Source: Clitopilus passeckerianus
Lineage: Eukaryota > Basidiomycota > Agaricomycetes > Agaricales > Entolomataceae
Reading direction: 5' to 3'
Length of the DNA stretch: 64,000 bases
Assembly: GCA_944990035.1 (NCBI GenBank)
Contig: CALYLX010000159.1
Location: 1,426,001 to 1,490,000 of the forward strand
Shown here: positions 45,913 to 56,912 of the stretch, in pieces
How positions within the stretch are numbered: the stretch's first letter is position 1
Layout of the letters: each line of letters begins with the position of its first letter
Notes under the pieces: model-generated
The model's input: the letters and a program-made list of their open reading frames with translations, nothing else
What the model was told of the DNA's origin: nothing
Database searches by the model: none
Position numbers and translations under genes: made by a program

Positions 45913-48900
45913 ATGGACCAATTCAGACCGGTATGTCCTCTTGCACTCTTACCGTTCAGCCAAATGTTCCTAATGTTTAAACAAAAGCCTCTGAATTCTC
46001 CAAGGCAGATATCAAATGATGAAGTAGAAGCAGTTATTAAACTGGCCACGTCCTCTCGGGCAGCCTCTGCTTCAGTAAAGGACACAAGAACTCAATTATT
46101 CGTCGGAAATGTAAGTACTAGCTCTACTAAATCCATGTTGTGAACTTATCATGCGTGCTATAGTTACCTTACCGAGTACGATGGCAGGATCTCAAGGACT
46201 TGTTCCGTCGCGCGGGCACTGTCCTGCGCGCAGATGTCTCCCTCGGTCCGGATAACAGGTCTCGTGGCTACGGAACTGTGCTCCTAGCTACAGCAGAGGA
46301 TGCAGGCAGAGCTATCGATATGTTCAACGGATACTCGTGGCAATCTCGTGTCCTCGAGGTTAGACCAGACCGCCTACCACCGGACTACGATGTCAACATA
46401 CCACCCTCCTTCTCCAGTGCTGCCGCTGCCCATCTCGGTACACCAGGTAGGCCACTAGAGGTCCTCGATTATTCGACCCTCTTGGACCTACAAAATAGTT
46501 TGCCAAGTCTACCTTCACGGAACCTATTTGTCGGGAATGTATGTGTTTTTTAACGTTATGTTGTTTCATACTTCTCTTCACTCTCATTCATATTCTGACT
46601 CTATTCCGAATTCCAGTTGCCATTCCATTGTCAATGGCAAGATCTCAAGGACCTCTTCCGGCAAGCAGGCACCATTATACGTGCAGACGTGGCCCTCTCG
46701 CAGGACGGAAGATCACGAGGCTTCGGCACGGTTTCCTTTGCCACTGAGCAAGATGCCGAGCGTGCAGTCAAAATGTTCAACGGCTACGAATACAACGGCC
46801 GGGCCCTGAAAGTAAATTTCGACAGATTTGCACAATTATCGGGAGGATCACAATCTCAATCATCATCGACGCCATCAGCTCTTACTTCTGCTGCAGTATC
46901 GGCGATGGCCTCGCCCGCTACCATTGCGCCTGGCGGGGAACCACAATTGTTGATGCCTGCCGCGTTGCATCCAAGCAATAACATCAAGCCGCCTTCGGCA
47001 CAGTCAACAAGTTATCGGCTGGACCTGAATCCTTCAACATCCTCCTCACCTTCACAATATGATGCCTGGAGTTCAGCTACGAGCCCCTTACTTTCCCATC
47101 AAATTGCCCGAGAAGAATCCGACCAGGAACTGGCGCAAAGTTTGGGTAGATTGGACCTCGAGTCACGGTCAGTGTCGTCACTATTGAGGTCAAGACTTGG
47201 GCAGTCCCAGCCTTCGACAGCAGCGAGGTCAAATTCCGGGTCATCTAGCGGGAAACCTTCCAGTCTGAGAACGACGACTTCAAGCAGTTCTGTGGTATCT
47301 ACTTCCTCGTCCGTCGCAGCATCCGTATCCACGTCTAATACATCCGAAAAGTCTACGCCGCCACAGGTTCCTCCTTCAAAGCAAGATCGCCGCCTTTCCT
47401 CTTCATCATCGTCGCGGCACTCGCTTCTACACTCCTCCGAATCTTCATCGAGTGCATCCTCTCCTGTAGCCCAACATGCTTCAGGATCTCCTTCATCGTC
47501 CCCGACCGTACCAACAAGCACGCAACAAGCACAACCCTCCTCATCCTCAGCAAAACTGTCTGCACTGCCCTCAAGACGCCAGCGTCCTGCCTCCTCACAA
47601 CCTCTCCACCCACGGCACCCAGGTCCTATAGCTCTGCCTCCCAGACCCAATGTCACCGGGTTCCCCTACATGCATGCCAACAATCTCTCGCCAGGACAAT
47701 TCCCAGGAATCTCACCCCTGCACCATCCTGTTGGCTCACCAGCAGCAGCCATGTTCCACCCTGGTACAGCTCACCTAGCTACGCCACATGGTCTCCCACC
47801 AATGACACCTTCCATGCCTTCCTTTAACTTCCACCCACCTGGACCTCTTGGTTCACCTGGAATTGCCGCCCCACTCGGGTCTCCAGGTTTGGCCCCTCAC
47901 CCGTCAGCAGCACATGTATATGCGTATCCGATGAGTTCACCTGTATTGGCAGTTCATCCAATACATATGCAGCCTCCTCAAATTCACCCACATGCACAAC
48001 CCTCACCTTTGCATCACCCATCTCAGCAAGCCCACCATGCTCCGTTCGGTATGACACCGATATCGCCCGCACAACCACCGAATGTCCATACTCCCCTTGC
48101 CATGGGTTCATATGGTCACTTTGGAGGTAATGGAAATGGTGGTGGGAACGGCAATGGCAACAGTAATGGAGGAAATGCGGGGAATAATGCTGCTGCTGCT
48201 GCTGCAGTCGCCGCCGCCAACGAAGCGATGAACCAACAAGCAACGGCGATGGCCATGTACCCGTACACGCACGGGGTTGCGTTCTCACCCGGTCTCATGA
48301 TGTCCCCCGGAGCTGTCTGGAGCGGCCAACGAACAGCAAGTGGCGCAAACCCAATGATAAACCCTGCTGTTGGGGGACCTGTCTTCATGCAGCAAATGCG
48401 GGAGCCGTCGGGGTACTTTGAGGGATATTTCCCGCCTCCACAGGCTCCACAGCAGCCTCAGTCTGGGTCGAGCTTGGTGGAAAACGAAATTTTGAGAAAC
48501 CCGGAGAGTCATGGAGCTGGAACTTATGATTTGAGGCCGGAAGAAGCTCAGGAGTTGCTGCCGGAGGGAGGTGGTGAGGAAGAATTACAGAGTCGCCTTG
48601 ACACGGAGAAAAGGCCGCAGTCGAAAGAGAGGAAGCAACGTCGGCATTCTAGCACGACGACTTCGTCGAACGAAACTGCTATGCGCCAGAGACGGAACAG
48701 CCCGGGGTCGGACAGCGGGGATGGGCATAACGATGCTGCGGTGACGGATTCGGAGGAAGGTTCAGCGTCGATTATGGCGAGGGCCCATTCGATGAAGAAC
48801 GCTACACGGGCACAACATGACACTATGCATAGGGCTCAATCAGACCCTGCTGCCCTTGGATGGTCAAATGCGCCAGACGTAGCCTCTGTGCGGGAGGACG

Positions 48901-48950
48901 AGGATGTACCTGTGGCAAGGCACGGCGGGATGTCGTTGAGTTCACGATGA
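45913..48950 (+). CDS. Two-RRM RNA-binding protein, Gbp2/Hrb1-like, with long low-complexity C-terminus
   Basis: Four exons (45913-45930, 45988-46110, 46164-46538, 46617-48950) encode 949 residues. Each RRM starts with an FVGN|LP motif followed by a similar [12 protein letters not shown]..RADV helix: [20 protein letters not shown] and [20 protein letters not shown]. RNP1 elements are SRGYGTVLLA and SRGFGTVSFA. Downstream are long Ser-rich, Pro/His-rich and Asn/Gly-rich tracts, an Ala run, and a C-terminal RS/E-rich part (QSKERKQRRHSSTTTSSNE). The RRM pair resembles fungal Gbp2/Hrb1 SR-like mRNA export/surveillance factors; the huge low-complexity tail could support condensate formation (inference). 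Confidence 0.87.
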
Positions 48951-49311
48951 TCTTCGGTTTTCTTTCTGGATTTCTCATGCCTACATATTGACCTTGTCTA
49001 ATTGTTATTGGCCATTTTTCTTTTTATCTCTTTCACCCTTTTCCTTTTCTTTTCCTCGCCTCCTGTTGTCGTCTAGCTATCTTCGCATACCACCATCCAT
49101 TGCATCTCAATTTCTTCCCGTCTACTCTATTCAGGCTTCTCTGTTCTCTTGAAGACGTTCTTTGAGGTCTCTGATCTTCTCTCGTCTAATTGGATGTCTC
49201 TCTCAATTGTATATGTTACGAACCGTATCACCGCAATGTAAATAGACTGGAGGATGTTCCATATTATTTCTGTAATCAAGTAACAAGATCCTTTTCGACA
49301 TGTATTTTGTA

Positions 49312-50138
49312 TTAATCTACGCGAAGCAAGCCTTGTTCTTTGAGATCATCCAGAATTGAACCGAACTTCCCGTCATTCCAGCTCCTGATCTCCTTCACTT
49401 CGTCCTTCTCCAAGACTGCGTCGGCCCAGAGGAGTGGGGCAGCAAGAAGGAAGTCTGCATAGGTGCTTTTCCCAGGCATAACAGTGAGGCTACCCCCATT
49501 GGCCTCCAAGACCCTCGCAACATTGTTAAGCCCATCGCGAATCTCTGTCATACATTCCTGACGATCAGGACAAATCTGGTTCAAAGGACCCCACCACTTC
49601 TGGCGAGTTTCGTAAAAGTACTCTTGGCTGGGTTTTGCAAGAACGCGGGGAGTCAACGGCACAATGAGTCGAAATATCTTCAGGACGACTTCGTTTTCAA
49701 CGAAATGTTCCCAGGTGGCAGTGAGAGCCGATATTCCTTCAGGAATCACCTTCTTCTCCGGATACATCCTATCCAGGTATTCTACAATGGGTGTCGAATC
49801 GGCAAGGACGGTAGCATGTCCGTGGCTGTCGAGGTGATTTGGGTCCACCAACATCGGTACAGTCCAGAACGAAGACCCGCTACCGTCCGGGTCAAGGGCT
49901 GTAGGGGGAGCACCGATATCCTGTCCCTTCGACTTGATATCGGGGAGCTCTAACCATTCAGTCCGATAAGGTATTTCTTTGTAGTTCAAAGCTAGACTAG
50001 AATTAGATTGGCTTTTGCGCTAACAGAGCTTGACTGATGCATTTACCGGAGTCGCCAGGTTCTTGGAGACAAGCAGTCTCCGCCGCGTGCGGTCTTGAGA
50101 TCGTACAGAACAAGTTTATATCGTTGCTCTGCTTGCAT
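49312..50138 (-). CDS. Glutathione S-transferase, fungal-specific type (copy 1)
   Basis: Start ATG 50138 (MQAEQRYKLVLYDLKTARGG). A short intron after SPRTWRLR (acceptor ATTCTAG) joins LALNYKEIPYRTEWLELPDI. The thioredoxin-like GST domain has the cis-Pro loop WTVPMLVDP and the glutathione-binding VLADSTPIVEYLDRMYPEKK (Ser after Asp). The helical C-terminal domain spans TWEHFVENEVVLKIFRLIVP, STYADFLLAAPLLWADAVL and KEIRSWNDGKFGSILDDL, ending LLRVD plus TAA. The style (SPRTWRxRLALNYK, WTVPM) resembles the fungal FuA/ure2p-like GST class that detoxifies lipophilic compounds, which is an inference. Copy 2 lies 0.65 kb downstream on the same strand and has the same intron position. Confidence 0.88.
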
Positions 50139-50790
50139 TTTTGGTGGTGCACTGGCGTATCCAAAGTCGAAAAGCCCCTGGCACGTTATTCACAAAAGCC
50201 CTTAGAGAATCATGCGAGTTCGGGGGAACATATACAGAGCTAAGAGCCTGAGATTAAGCTTTAACGCTTACGCGTCCATGTTCAGCCTCTGAATTAAGTC
50301 AGGGAGTAACTTCGGCCATGTAGGTCGGCTTTCGGCAGTGGCGCGCGCTTGACCTCCCCTCATCCTCCCGGCCGCGACAGTATTAATAGTAGATCAACTT
50401 AACGCTGTACTGCACACTACTTCAGCTTGCCACAGACCTCACCTCCAACAATCAATAACCAGGCTGATGCGGCCTCAAGGCTTGGCCCTCTGCGCTCAAG
50501 CACGTTTTAACCAACCACGACTACAACTCGAACAGGAAACATTCACGACCAGACATTATTAGTAGCTGGCTCTACTCACCCGCGTAATCCCGCACTCCAT
50601 CGTCGACATCAACAGACTTATAGGTAAATCCACCCCAGTTGCTTCGCCAATACGCATGAATCATTAGTGGACACATGGATTTCATGAAAGTGTCTGTCTC
50701 GTAACAGTGACGATTGAATTGAAATCTCTCTCACTTAAGTCGAGTTGCCAATTGGACTTGCACATAAGTACCTATCTTTAGTTGTTTGTA
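50139..50790. other. Spacer between the tandem GST genes
   Basis: About 650 bp contain the promoter of copy 1 and the 3' flank of copy 2. No open frame of interest and no recognised element were seen. Confidence 0.5.
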
Positions 50791-51623
50791 TTACTCTAAA
50801 CGAAATAATCCTTGTTCTTTGAGGCCGTTGAGAATAGACCCAAACTTTCCATCACTCCAGCTTCTGATCTCCTTCAATTCGTCCTCCTCCAAGACCGCAT
50901 TGGCCCAGAGGAGTGGTGCAACCAATAGGAAGTCTGCATATGTGACCTTCTCTGGTACGACCGTGAGGTTTCCAGCACCCAAAACTATGGCGACTTTGTC
51001 AAGCCCCGCCTTGAGCTCCTGAAGAGATTTCTGTCGGTCGAGACAGAATTTGTCCAAAGGACCCCACCACTTCTCTCGTGTTTCGCGGAAGTAAATACTA
51101 CTGGGTTCAGCGAGAATGCGTGGGGTCAAAGGCACAATGAGTCGATAGATGTTCAAGCTGATCTCTACTTCAATGAAGCGTTCCCAGGCCGCAATGAGAG
51201 CTGCATTTCCTTCAGGAATCAACCTCTTTTCTGGGTATGTTCTATCCAGATACTCCACAATCGGGGTTGAATCCGACAAGGCAAGGGGCCTACCACTGCT
51301 CTTGAGGTGATTCGGATCGACCAGCATCGGCACTGTCCATAGCATGGTTCCGCTCCCATCTGGATTGCGTGTCGTAGGAGGAGCACCTATTTCCTGGCCT
51401 TTTGCTTTGATATCGGGGAGCTCTAGCCATTCGGTCCGGTAAGGAATCTCTTTATAGTTCAGAGCCAGACTAGATTGGCCACAACGTCGAATTAGTCTTG
51501 AGCGGAAGGATCCTAGCTGATGAGTCTTTACCGGACTCTCCAGGTCCTCGGAGATATGCCCACGCCTCCCTTGGCGGCCTTGAAATCATATAGAACAAGT
51601 TCAGATTGTTGCTCCGCTTGCAT
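50791..51623 (-). CDS. Glutathione S-transferase, fungal-specific type (copy 2)
   Basis: Start ATG 51623 (MQAEQQSELVLYDFKAAKGG) with the same intron after SPRTWRVR, then LALNYKEIPYRTEWLELPDI. It shares WTVPMLVDPNHL, ALSDSTPIVEYLDRTYPEKR, RLIVPLTPRILAEP and EKWWGPLDKFCLDRQ with copy 1. It ends LKEQGLFRLE plus TAA (50793-50791). Compared with copy 1 the changes cluster in surface positions and in the helical domain (GAGNLTVVPEKVTYADFL against GSLTVMPGKSTYADFL). This implies a fairly old tandem duplication under constraint. The role is glutathione conjugation; substrates are unknown. Confidence 0.88.
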
Positions 51624-51845
51624 CTCTGGGGTGCACAAAGTCAGGAAGCTGCAGGTCCCAGTAATTGACTAGAATCTGTATTATAAACAAACAATACGCC
51701 TCCAATGGTGCAATATAGAACCGGAGCTTACGCGTCCATCTTCAAGTTTCCAAATGGGCCAGCGTCCGATGTAGCAATCTAGACACGCTTGAGCTGCCCT
51801 CAATCATACGCGGCCACTCCAGCTCAGACACCGTGATTCCAGCAT

Positions 51846-53133
51846 ATGTCGTTGCCCGAAGAAATCATAATTCAAATCGTTCACGAGGTCGACTCTGACA
51901 AGAAATGGTTCTTGCATCGTTCCACGACCTCCCGGTCATTTGCCAAAGCATGCCAGCAACGACTGTATAGAGAGGTTGCAATTCCTTCTTCCAATGGCCA
52001 ACGACGGTGCCAAAAGCTATATCAACTGCTTTCAGAAAGCCCGCACATTTCACGCTACATCCAAGAATTTAGCCTCCAGTCGGGGTTACGGAAAAACAGT
52101 GAAGGTTCCGTTTCCCCTTGGCTTCTGGACGAACCCTTGGTGCCGTCACTACTTTTGGACTCATTGACGGCCCTCCAATCAATTACTCTCACATCCTCCA
52201 GTCCAGCACCCTTGAACTGGTCTGAAATGCCATCTCGGCTGCAGAATTCTTTTCAGCGGGTGTTTGCACTTCCAAGTATTCGGAACGTCTCACTGAGCAA
52301 CACGCGTATTCCTCCCCATGTTCTCAGTCGCTCTAAGGGCCTGATGCATCTAGGTGTTCGTCGTTCAGTATTCGTTCGGCCAGACGTATCTTCCCCCCTC
52401 CTGGCTTCTCTTCTATCAACAGCTGCAACCGAGCAGCCCCGCATACAAGGCCTCTCAATGACGTCCAGAACGGACAGCGCGTTTGTTGAGAATCTGACTT
52501 CGGCCCTCGATGTATCTGATCTGCGGGTACTCGTCGTTTTTGATACTGACCAAACAACCCTTCGAGCGGTTTCGGAAATTATGGATTTGTCGAGGCAATC
52601 GTTGAGGGCATTCAAATGGGATGTCCCGGAGACTTTTCTTCAGCTAATGCTACCCAGCAATGAGCCCTCAGGCAAGTTGCCCAGTGTTACAAATTATTAT
52701 ATCCACTCTAACCAGCCTACCATCAGAAGAGAATGATCAGAGTCCATTATTCGTCTCGCCATTATTACAACACCTGGACGTTGGTGTACACGACTGGCCA
52801 CATTCAGGGGAGATGTGGAACCCAATTGTGTGGGCGGTTCGCGCCTTACGCGATGTCGCTGCAAGCAGCACTGCGCCAGTGGGCCTCGAGACCCTCAAAG
52901 TGTGGATCATGACACTGCCGTACCTTCGCTTCGGGCCAGAAGTAGTCACAGAAAGGTGGTGGGGCGAACTTGATCATACACTCAGCAATAGGACAATTTT
53001 CCGACGCCTACGAAGAGTGACAGTTACCACGACTGACGGAGGCCTCGCAGGGAGGTCAAGGGAGATGTGGAATGAGAGCATTCGTGACCGAATGCCTCAA
53101 TTGGTAAAGGCTAGGTTATTGGTGTTGATCTAG
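51846..53133 (+). CDS. F-box protein
   Basis: ATG 51846 gives MSLPEEIIIQIVHEVDSDKK, then FLHRSTTSRSFAKACQQRLY, a recognisable F-box. A leucine-rich body follows (LLLDSLTALQSITLTSSSPA, FALPSIRNVSLSNTRIPPHV, LDVSDLRVLVVFDTDQTTLR). The first frame would stop at 52736. A short intron of about 40 nt near 52675-52720 (donor GTTGCC, acceptor CTAACCAG) restores LPSEENDQSPLFVSPLLQHL and DVGVHDWPHSGEMWNPIVW. The protein then ends PQLVKARLLVLI plus TAG. The donor is weak, so a fresh frameshift remains an alternative. It lies directly upstream of the F-box pseudogene array but belongs to a different F-box subfamily. Confidence 0.75.
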
Positions 53134-53241
53134 GGCAGCTTTAGCAGAGTTGTACTATTTCATGTAACTTGTGAACCGTATAGAACCGTTTTCTGTAAGT
53201 CGTTCTGAGCGGGAGTCGGGCACGCTGGTTGCGCGAAGTTT

Positions 53242-54744
53242 CTTAAAGTTTCATAAGTTTGCTCGAGCTGGCGTCAGATCGTTTTCAGCTGCCCTTCTCT
53301 ATAGAATATTAGGCCCTGCCTTGGGAAACAGGATCCTGCCAACCTTGCAGCGAAAAGAGATCGCCCAGGTCCGATGTTGGTCGTCGCTACGGTCGCGAGG
53401 AGCCCGATTTCGAGATGTGGGAATGATCCCACTATGGCTCAGACAAGATTGAAGATGATTCCATAATAGAAGCTACCCTATCTCGTCAATGGGATATCAT
53501 AAATGCTATTTCGATCAGGCATGCAGAGGACTATGACTGACTAGGTCCGGAAATATGCAGCACGCTCCTGCAACGAGCACCATCTCTCGGGACGGTCACT
53601 ATGATGTTCTCTGAACCCCCCTGTTCTGAAAACTTCCCAGACACCCTCATCGGCGATGCGTCTCAATTACGCCATGTCCGTCTTCGAAACTGGAACCTTC
53701 TGATGAATCCCAGCCTCGTCAACCCAATCAGGTTTCTAAACACGCTGGACATCCACCTGGACAGCCGCTGCGATTCACATCTGATTCCAGTCTGCGAGGT
53801 CATTCCGCTGTTGCGACACTTTCCCCGTCTCGAGGTCTTGAAACTTCACAAGGTCTTTGAGCCCGTTGAGGATGAAGACATCGCGTGGTCTCTCTCAAAT
53901 CCTGCCTATATCACCCATTTGCCAACTCTGAGGCGCCTGACCATCTCCGACGAGCCCCCCAGTCATCAGTTTGCTTTTCAAACATATCATGTATCCTCCA
54001 GAGACCATTGTCTTCGGGGACGGGTCCTGGGAAGATACAGCTGAGCAATCCGATTCTGGGAGTGGTTCTTGGGAAGACACAGCCCAACAGTCAGACAAGA
54101 TAGACATGGCAGAATTCCTCGTCCGAGCAAGCAAGCTGGCTTCTTACTCGATTCACGCCCTTCGCATGGCTGTTTTAAGCGGACCCACATCTTCATTCCA
54201 GACAGAACTTGTGACCATGCCCGTGCCAGTTGGCAGGCTTAAAGATACGGCAACCATTATAGCCAATTGTCCAGTGCAGCTGGACATCGCTACCTGTATA
54301 TTTCAATCCCTTCGATTAGAAGCCGTCCAGGAACTATCTATCTCTTTGTCCCCTTACCACCCTATCGACATTGATTGGAAGCTCCTCGGCCAATTGCCAC
54401 AGTTACGCTTCCTTGTCACTAGCCCTATCACACCATTGTTCACCTCTGTCCTCACCCTTCCCAAAAGTAGTGATGTAACTGCAGAGCTATCCTTCCCATT
54501 ACTTGAAGAGCTTCGGATTCATGGTACTCGCTTTTGGTCCCAAAGGTCACACCAGGGTCCGCCTCGCACTACATGGGAAGCATTTCGCTCCTTCGCGGTG
54601 GAGGATCTTTCGACTTGTATCTTGTTTAGGAGGAGTCGGGGGTATGGCCCATACAACGTAGGCCTTGACGATGCAAGCACAGAAATATCGGGCGACGACA
54701 TGGATTCACTTCAGGCGGCATTTTCTACCAGTAGATATTGTTAG
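53242..54744 (+). pseudogene. F-box gene copy A: 5'-truncated, multiply broken
   Basis: Homology to copies B and C starts abruptly near 53242 at the segment equivalent to LKASHVCTRWRGLVLDCPS, so the start codon and F-box proper are missing. In-frame stops TAA (53254-53256), TAG (53302-53304) and TGA (53538-53540) occur. One frameshift lies between the second and third stops and another near 53965 (SDEPP|LFKHIMYPPETIV). Between lesions the protein is still clear: RHVRLRNWNLLMNPSLVNPI, YPPETIVFGDGSWEDTAEQS, LLGQLPQLRFLVTSPITP and GYGPYNVGLDDASTEISGDD. The C-terminus (AFSTSRYC) differs from the family end. This is the most decayed of the three tandem copies. Confidence 0.8.
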
Positions 54745-54876
54745 TATGGTGGTGCCAGGGAGTTATGAATACGCCGTAGAATGGTAGAATAAAACTTGGC
54801 ATAGCCGCTCAGGCTGATGTCGAATTTCCCAGAATTGAACTCCGCATTTTCTTCACCGTCGACATCAACCACCACC

Positions 54877-56665
54877 ATGACATACAGGGTGAGGTTTTTG
54901 ATTTATGGCCATAAGATAAACTAAAAACCACGTAGGCCAAATATATTCCCTTTTGCGCCTACCTCAGTCTTGGGCAACGTAGACACGAGGGAGGCTGCCT
55001 GTGTGCTTATATCAAAAGAGATTGCGGCTCTCGAGGATCTCATTCGATCACATGAAGATGACATACGACGATGGAAGACTCGCCATAACAGTCTTAGCAA
55101 TATTTCTCGACTCCCCATCGAGATTCTGACCCATATCTTCAAGATTCTGCCTCCAAAGGATTTGGGCAATTTTGCAATTCTTAAGGTTTCCCACGTTTCT
55201 ACGGAGTGTTCTTGACTTCCCCATTCTTTGGAGGACGGGACCCCCACTTCATAGGCAGGAGGACGTTATCGCAGAGGGGAAATGGACTCATGCAGGCCCC
55301 ACTTCCTTCGACCTTGACATGGAAGCCGGCCGATATGACGACGGTCCCGGCCAGTTAACAGAGTGGTCTCTTTGGGGCGCCCATACGACCGAAGATTTCA
55401 TAGAAGAAACTCTATCTAATGAATGGGATTTTATACAGACTTTGTGTATCAAGAATGCCGAGTCATACGCCACTCTGCCCGACAGCATAACTACCACATT
55501 CCAGCGACAAGCGCCATCCCTCGAAATAGCTGTCGTCGTATTCGCTGAACCTCAGGTTCCTCAGGCTCGTTGTCCATAAAGCTTCCCGGATACCCTCTTT
55601 GGCAATGCACCACGGTAGCGCCATATCCATCTTCGGAACTGGAACATTCTTTTGAACCCTAGCCTTTCTAACCCAATGATGTCTATAACCACACTGGAAA
55701 TCTCTCTTGTTGGCTTCCCCAGACGACAGAACTTACACCAGGCCTCCATCCGCGTTGTACTCCGATCATTACGACTCTTCCCCAGTCTCGAGATCCTGGA
55801 ACTTGAGAATATATTCAAGCCCGTCGAGGACGATCAGATCTCGTGGTCTTTCTCGAATGCTGAATATATCACCCGTCTTTCGACCCTCAGGCGTTTGAAA
55901 GTCTCTGACGAGCTCTCGGCCATCAACTTATTCCTCAGACATATACGTTACCCATCAAGGACTGTCGTCACGGTGAACGAACTTCTAAATGACAACCCCG
56001 CGTGGTCAGCCGGTGCCAATATGGCCAAAATACTTGTCCAAACAAGCAAACAAGCCCACGACCCGATTCACTCGACCCGTATGGATGTTACACAGAATTA
56101 CGGCTCTGCATTCAAGACAGAACTAATAAGTACACCCCTTCCAATCGGCTGGATCAAGGACGCCGCAACCATCACAGCCTTTGGTCCACTACAGGCGAAA
56201 ATTGCTAACAGGATCATACAAGCCTTACCCCTAAACCATCTACAGGAAATATCTCCACTCTTTCCGCCGCATTACAACATTGATTGGACACTCCTTGGCC
56301 AACTGCCAATGCTGCGCTTCATCAGCACCAGCACAATCTATCCATCATTCCTGTCCACCCTTGCGATTTCGGAAAGTGGCGAAAATGCTTCACAGCTCAG
56401 TTTTCCCTCTCTTGAAGAAATGTATGCTTATGATGTCAAATTTTGTTCTGAACTCTCCCATCCGGATGGATGTCCCTCCGAATGGGACCTAGACTATTGT
56501 ACGAAGGTAGAAGACCTTTCTCCGCGCATCTTATCAAGACGGAACCAGGGATATGGACCATATGTATTGGGCCTTGACAAAGAGAGCATAGAAATCTCGG
56601 GAGAAGATATAAGTTTACTTCGGGCGGTATTTAAAGATGTGTATAGATTTGGAGGATCGAAATAA
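54877..56665 (+). pseudogene. F-box gene copy B: full length but with frameshift and stops
   Basis: Upstream DNA including TTCCCAGAATTGAACTCCGC (54827-54846) is shared with copy C, so the duplication carried its promoter. The F-box segment is good: IAALEDLIRSHEDDIRRWKT, SRLPIEILTHIFKILPPKDL. About 10 bp are lost near 55200 (after SHVST), which shifts the frame. Further in-frame stops are TAA 55577-55579 and TAG 55613-55615. The second half is open for 337 codons (NPSLSNPMMSITTLEISLVG, YITRLSTLRRLKVSDELSAI, LLGQLPMLRFISTSTIYPS), ending VFKDVYRFGGSK plus TAA 56663-56665. No intron can rescue all three lesions. Confidence 0.8.
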
Positions 56666-56912
56666 ATGTTAGAACCGAATGCCTTCTTTCACATATCAGT
56701 CTGTGCAATGAAATGGACAAAGATGTCGAATGACGACATAGATTCGAATCGAGCAGCATTACCAGTGATCAGTACTCAAATAGCGAGCGAGATGGGTGGA
56801 AGTTCTATTATGTATGCATGGGTTGGGAGAAAGCTCATGTATTTCAACGTACCTCCTGGGTTTCCCAGAATTGAACTCCGCGTTTCAACATCAACGTCAA
56901 CCACCCACACCC

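Noticed and set aside
47099..47656. 185-codon minus-strand frame rich in Asp/Glu
   Set aside because: It is the antisense shadow of the Ser-rich tail of the RRM protein; Ser codons read backwards give acidic runs.
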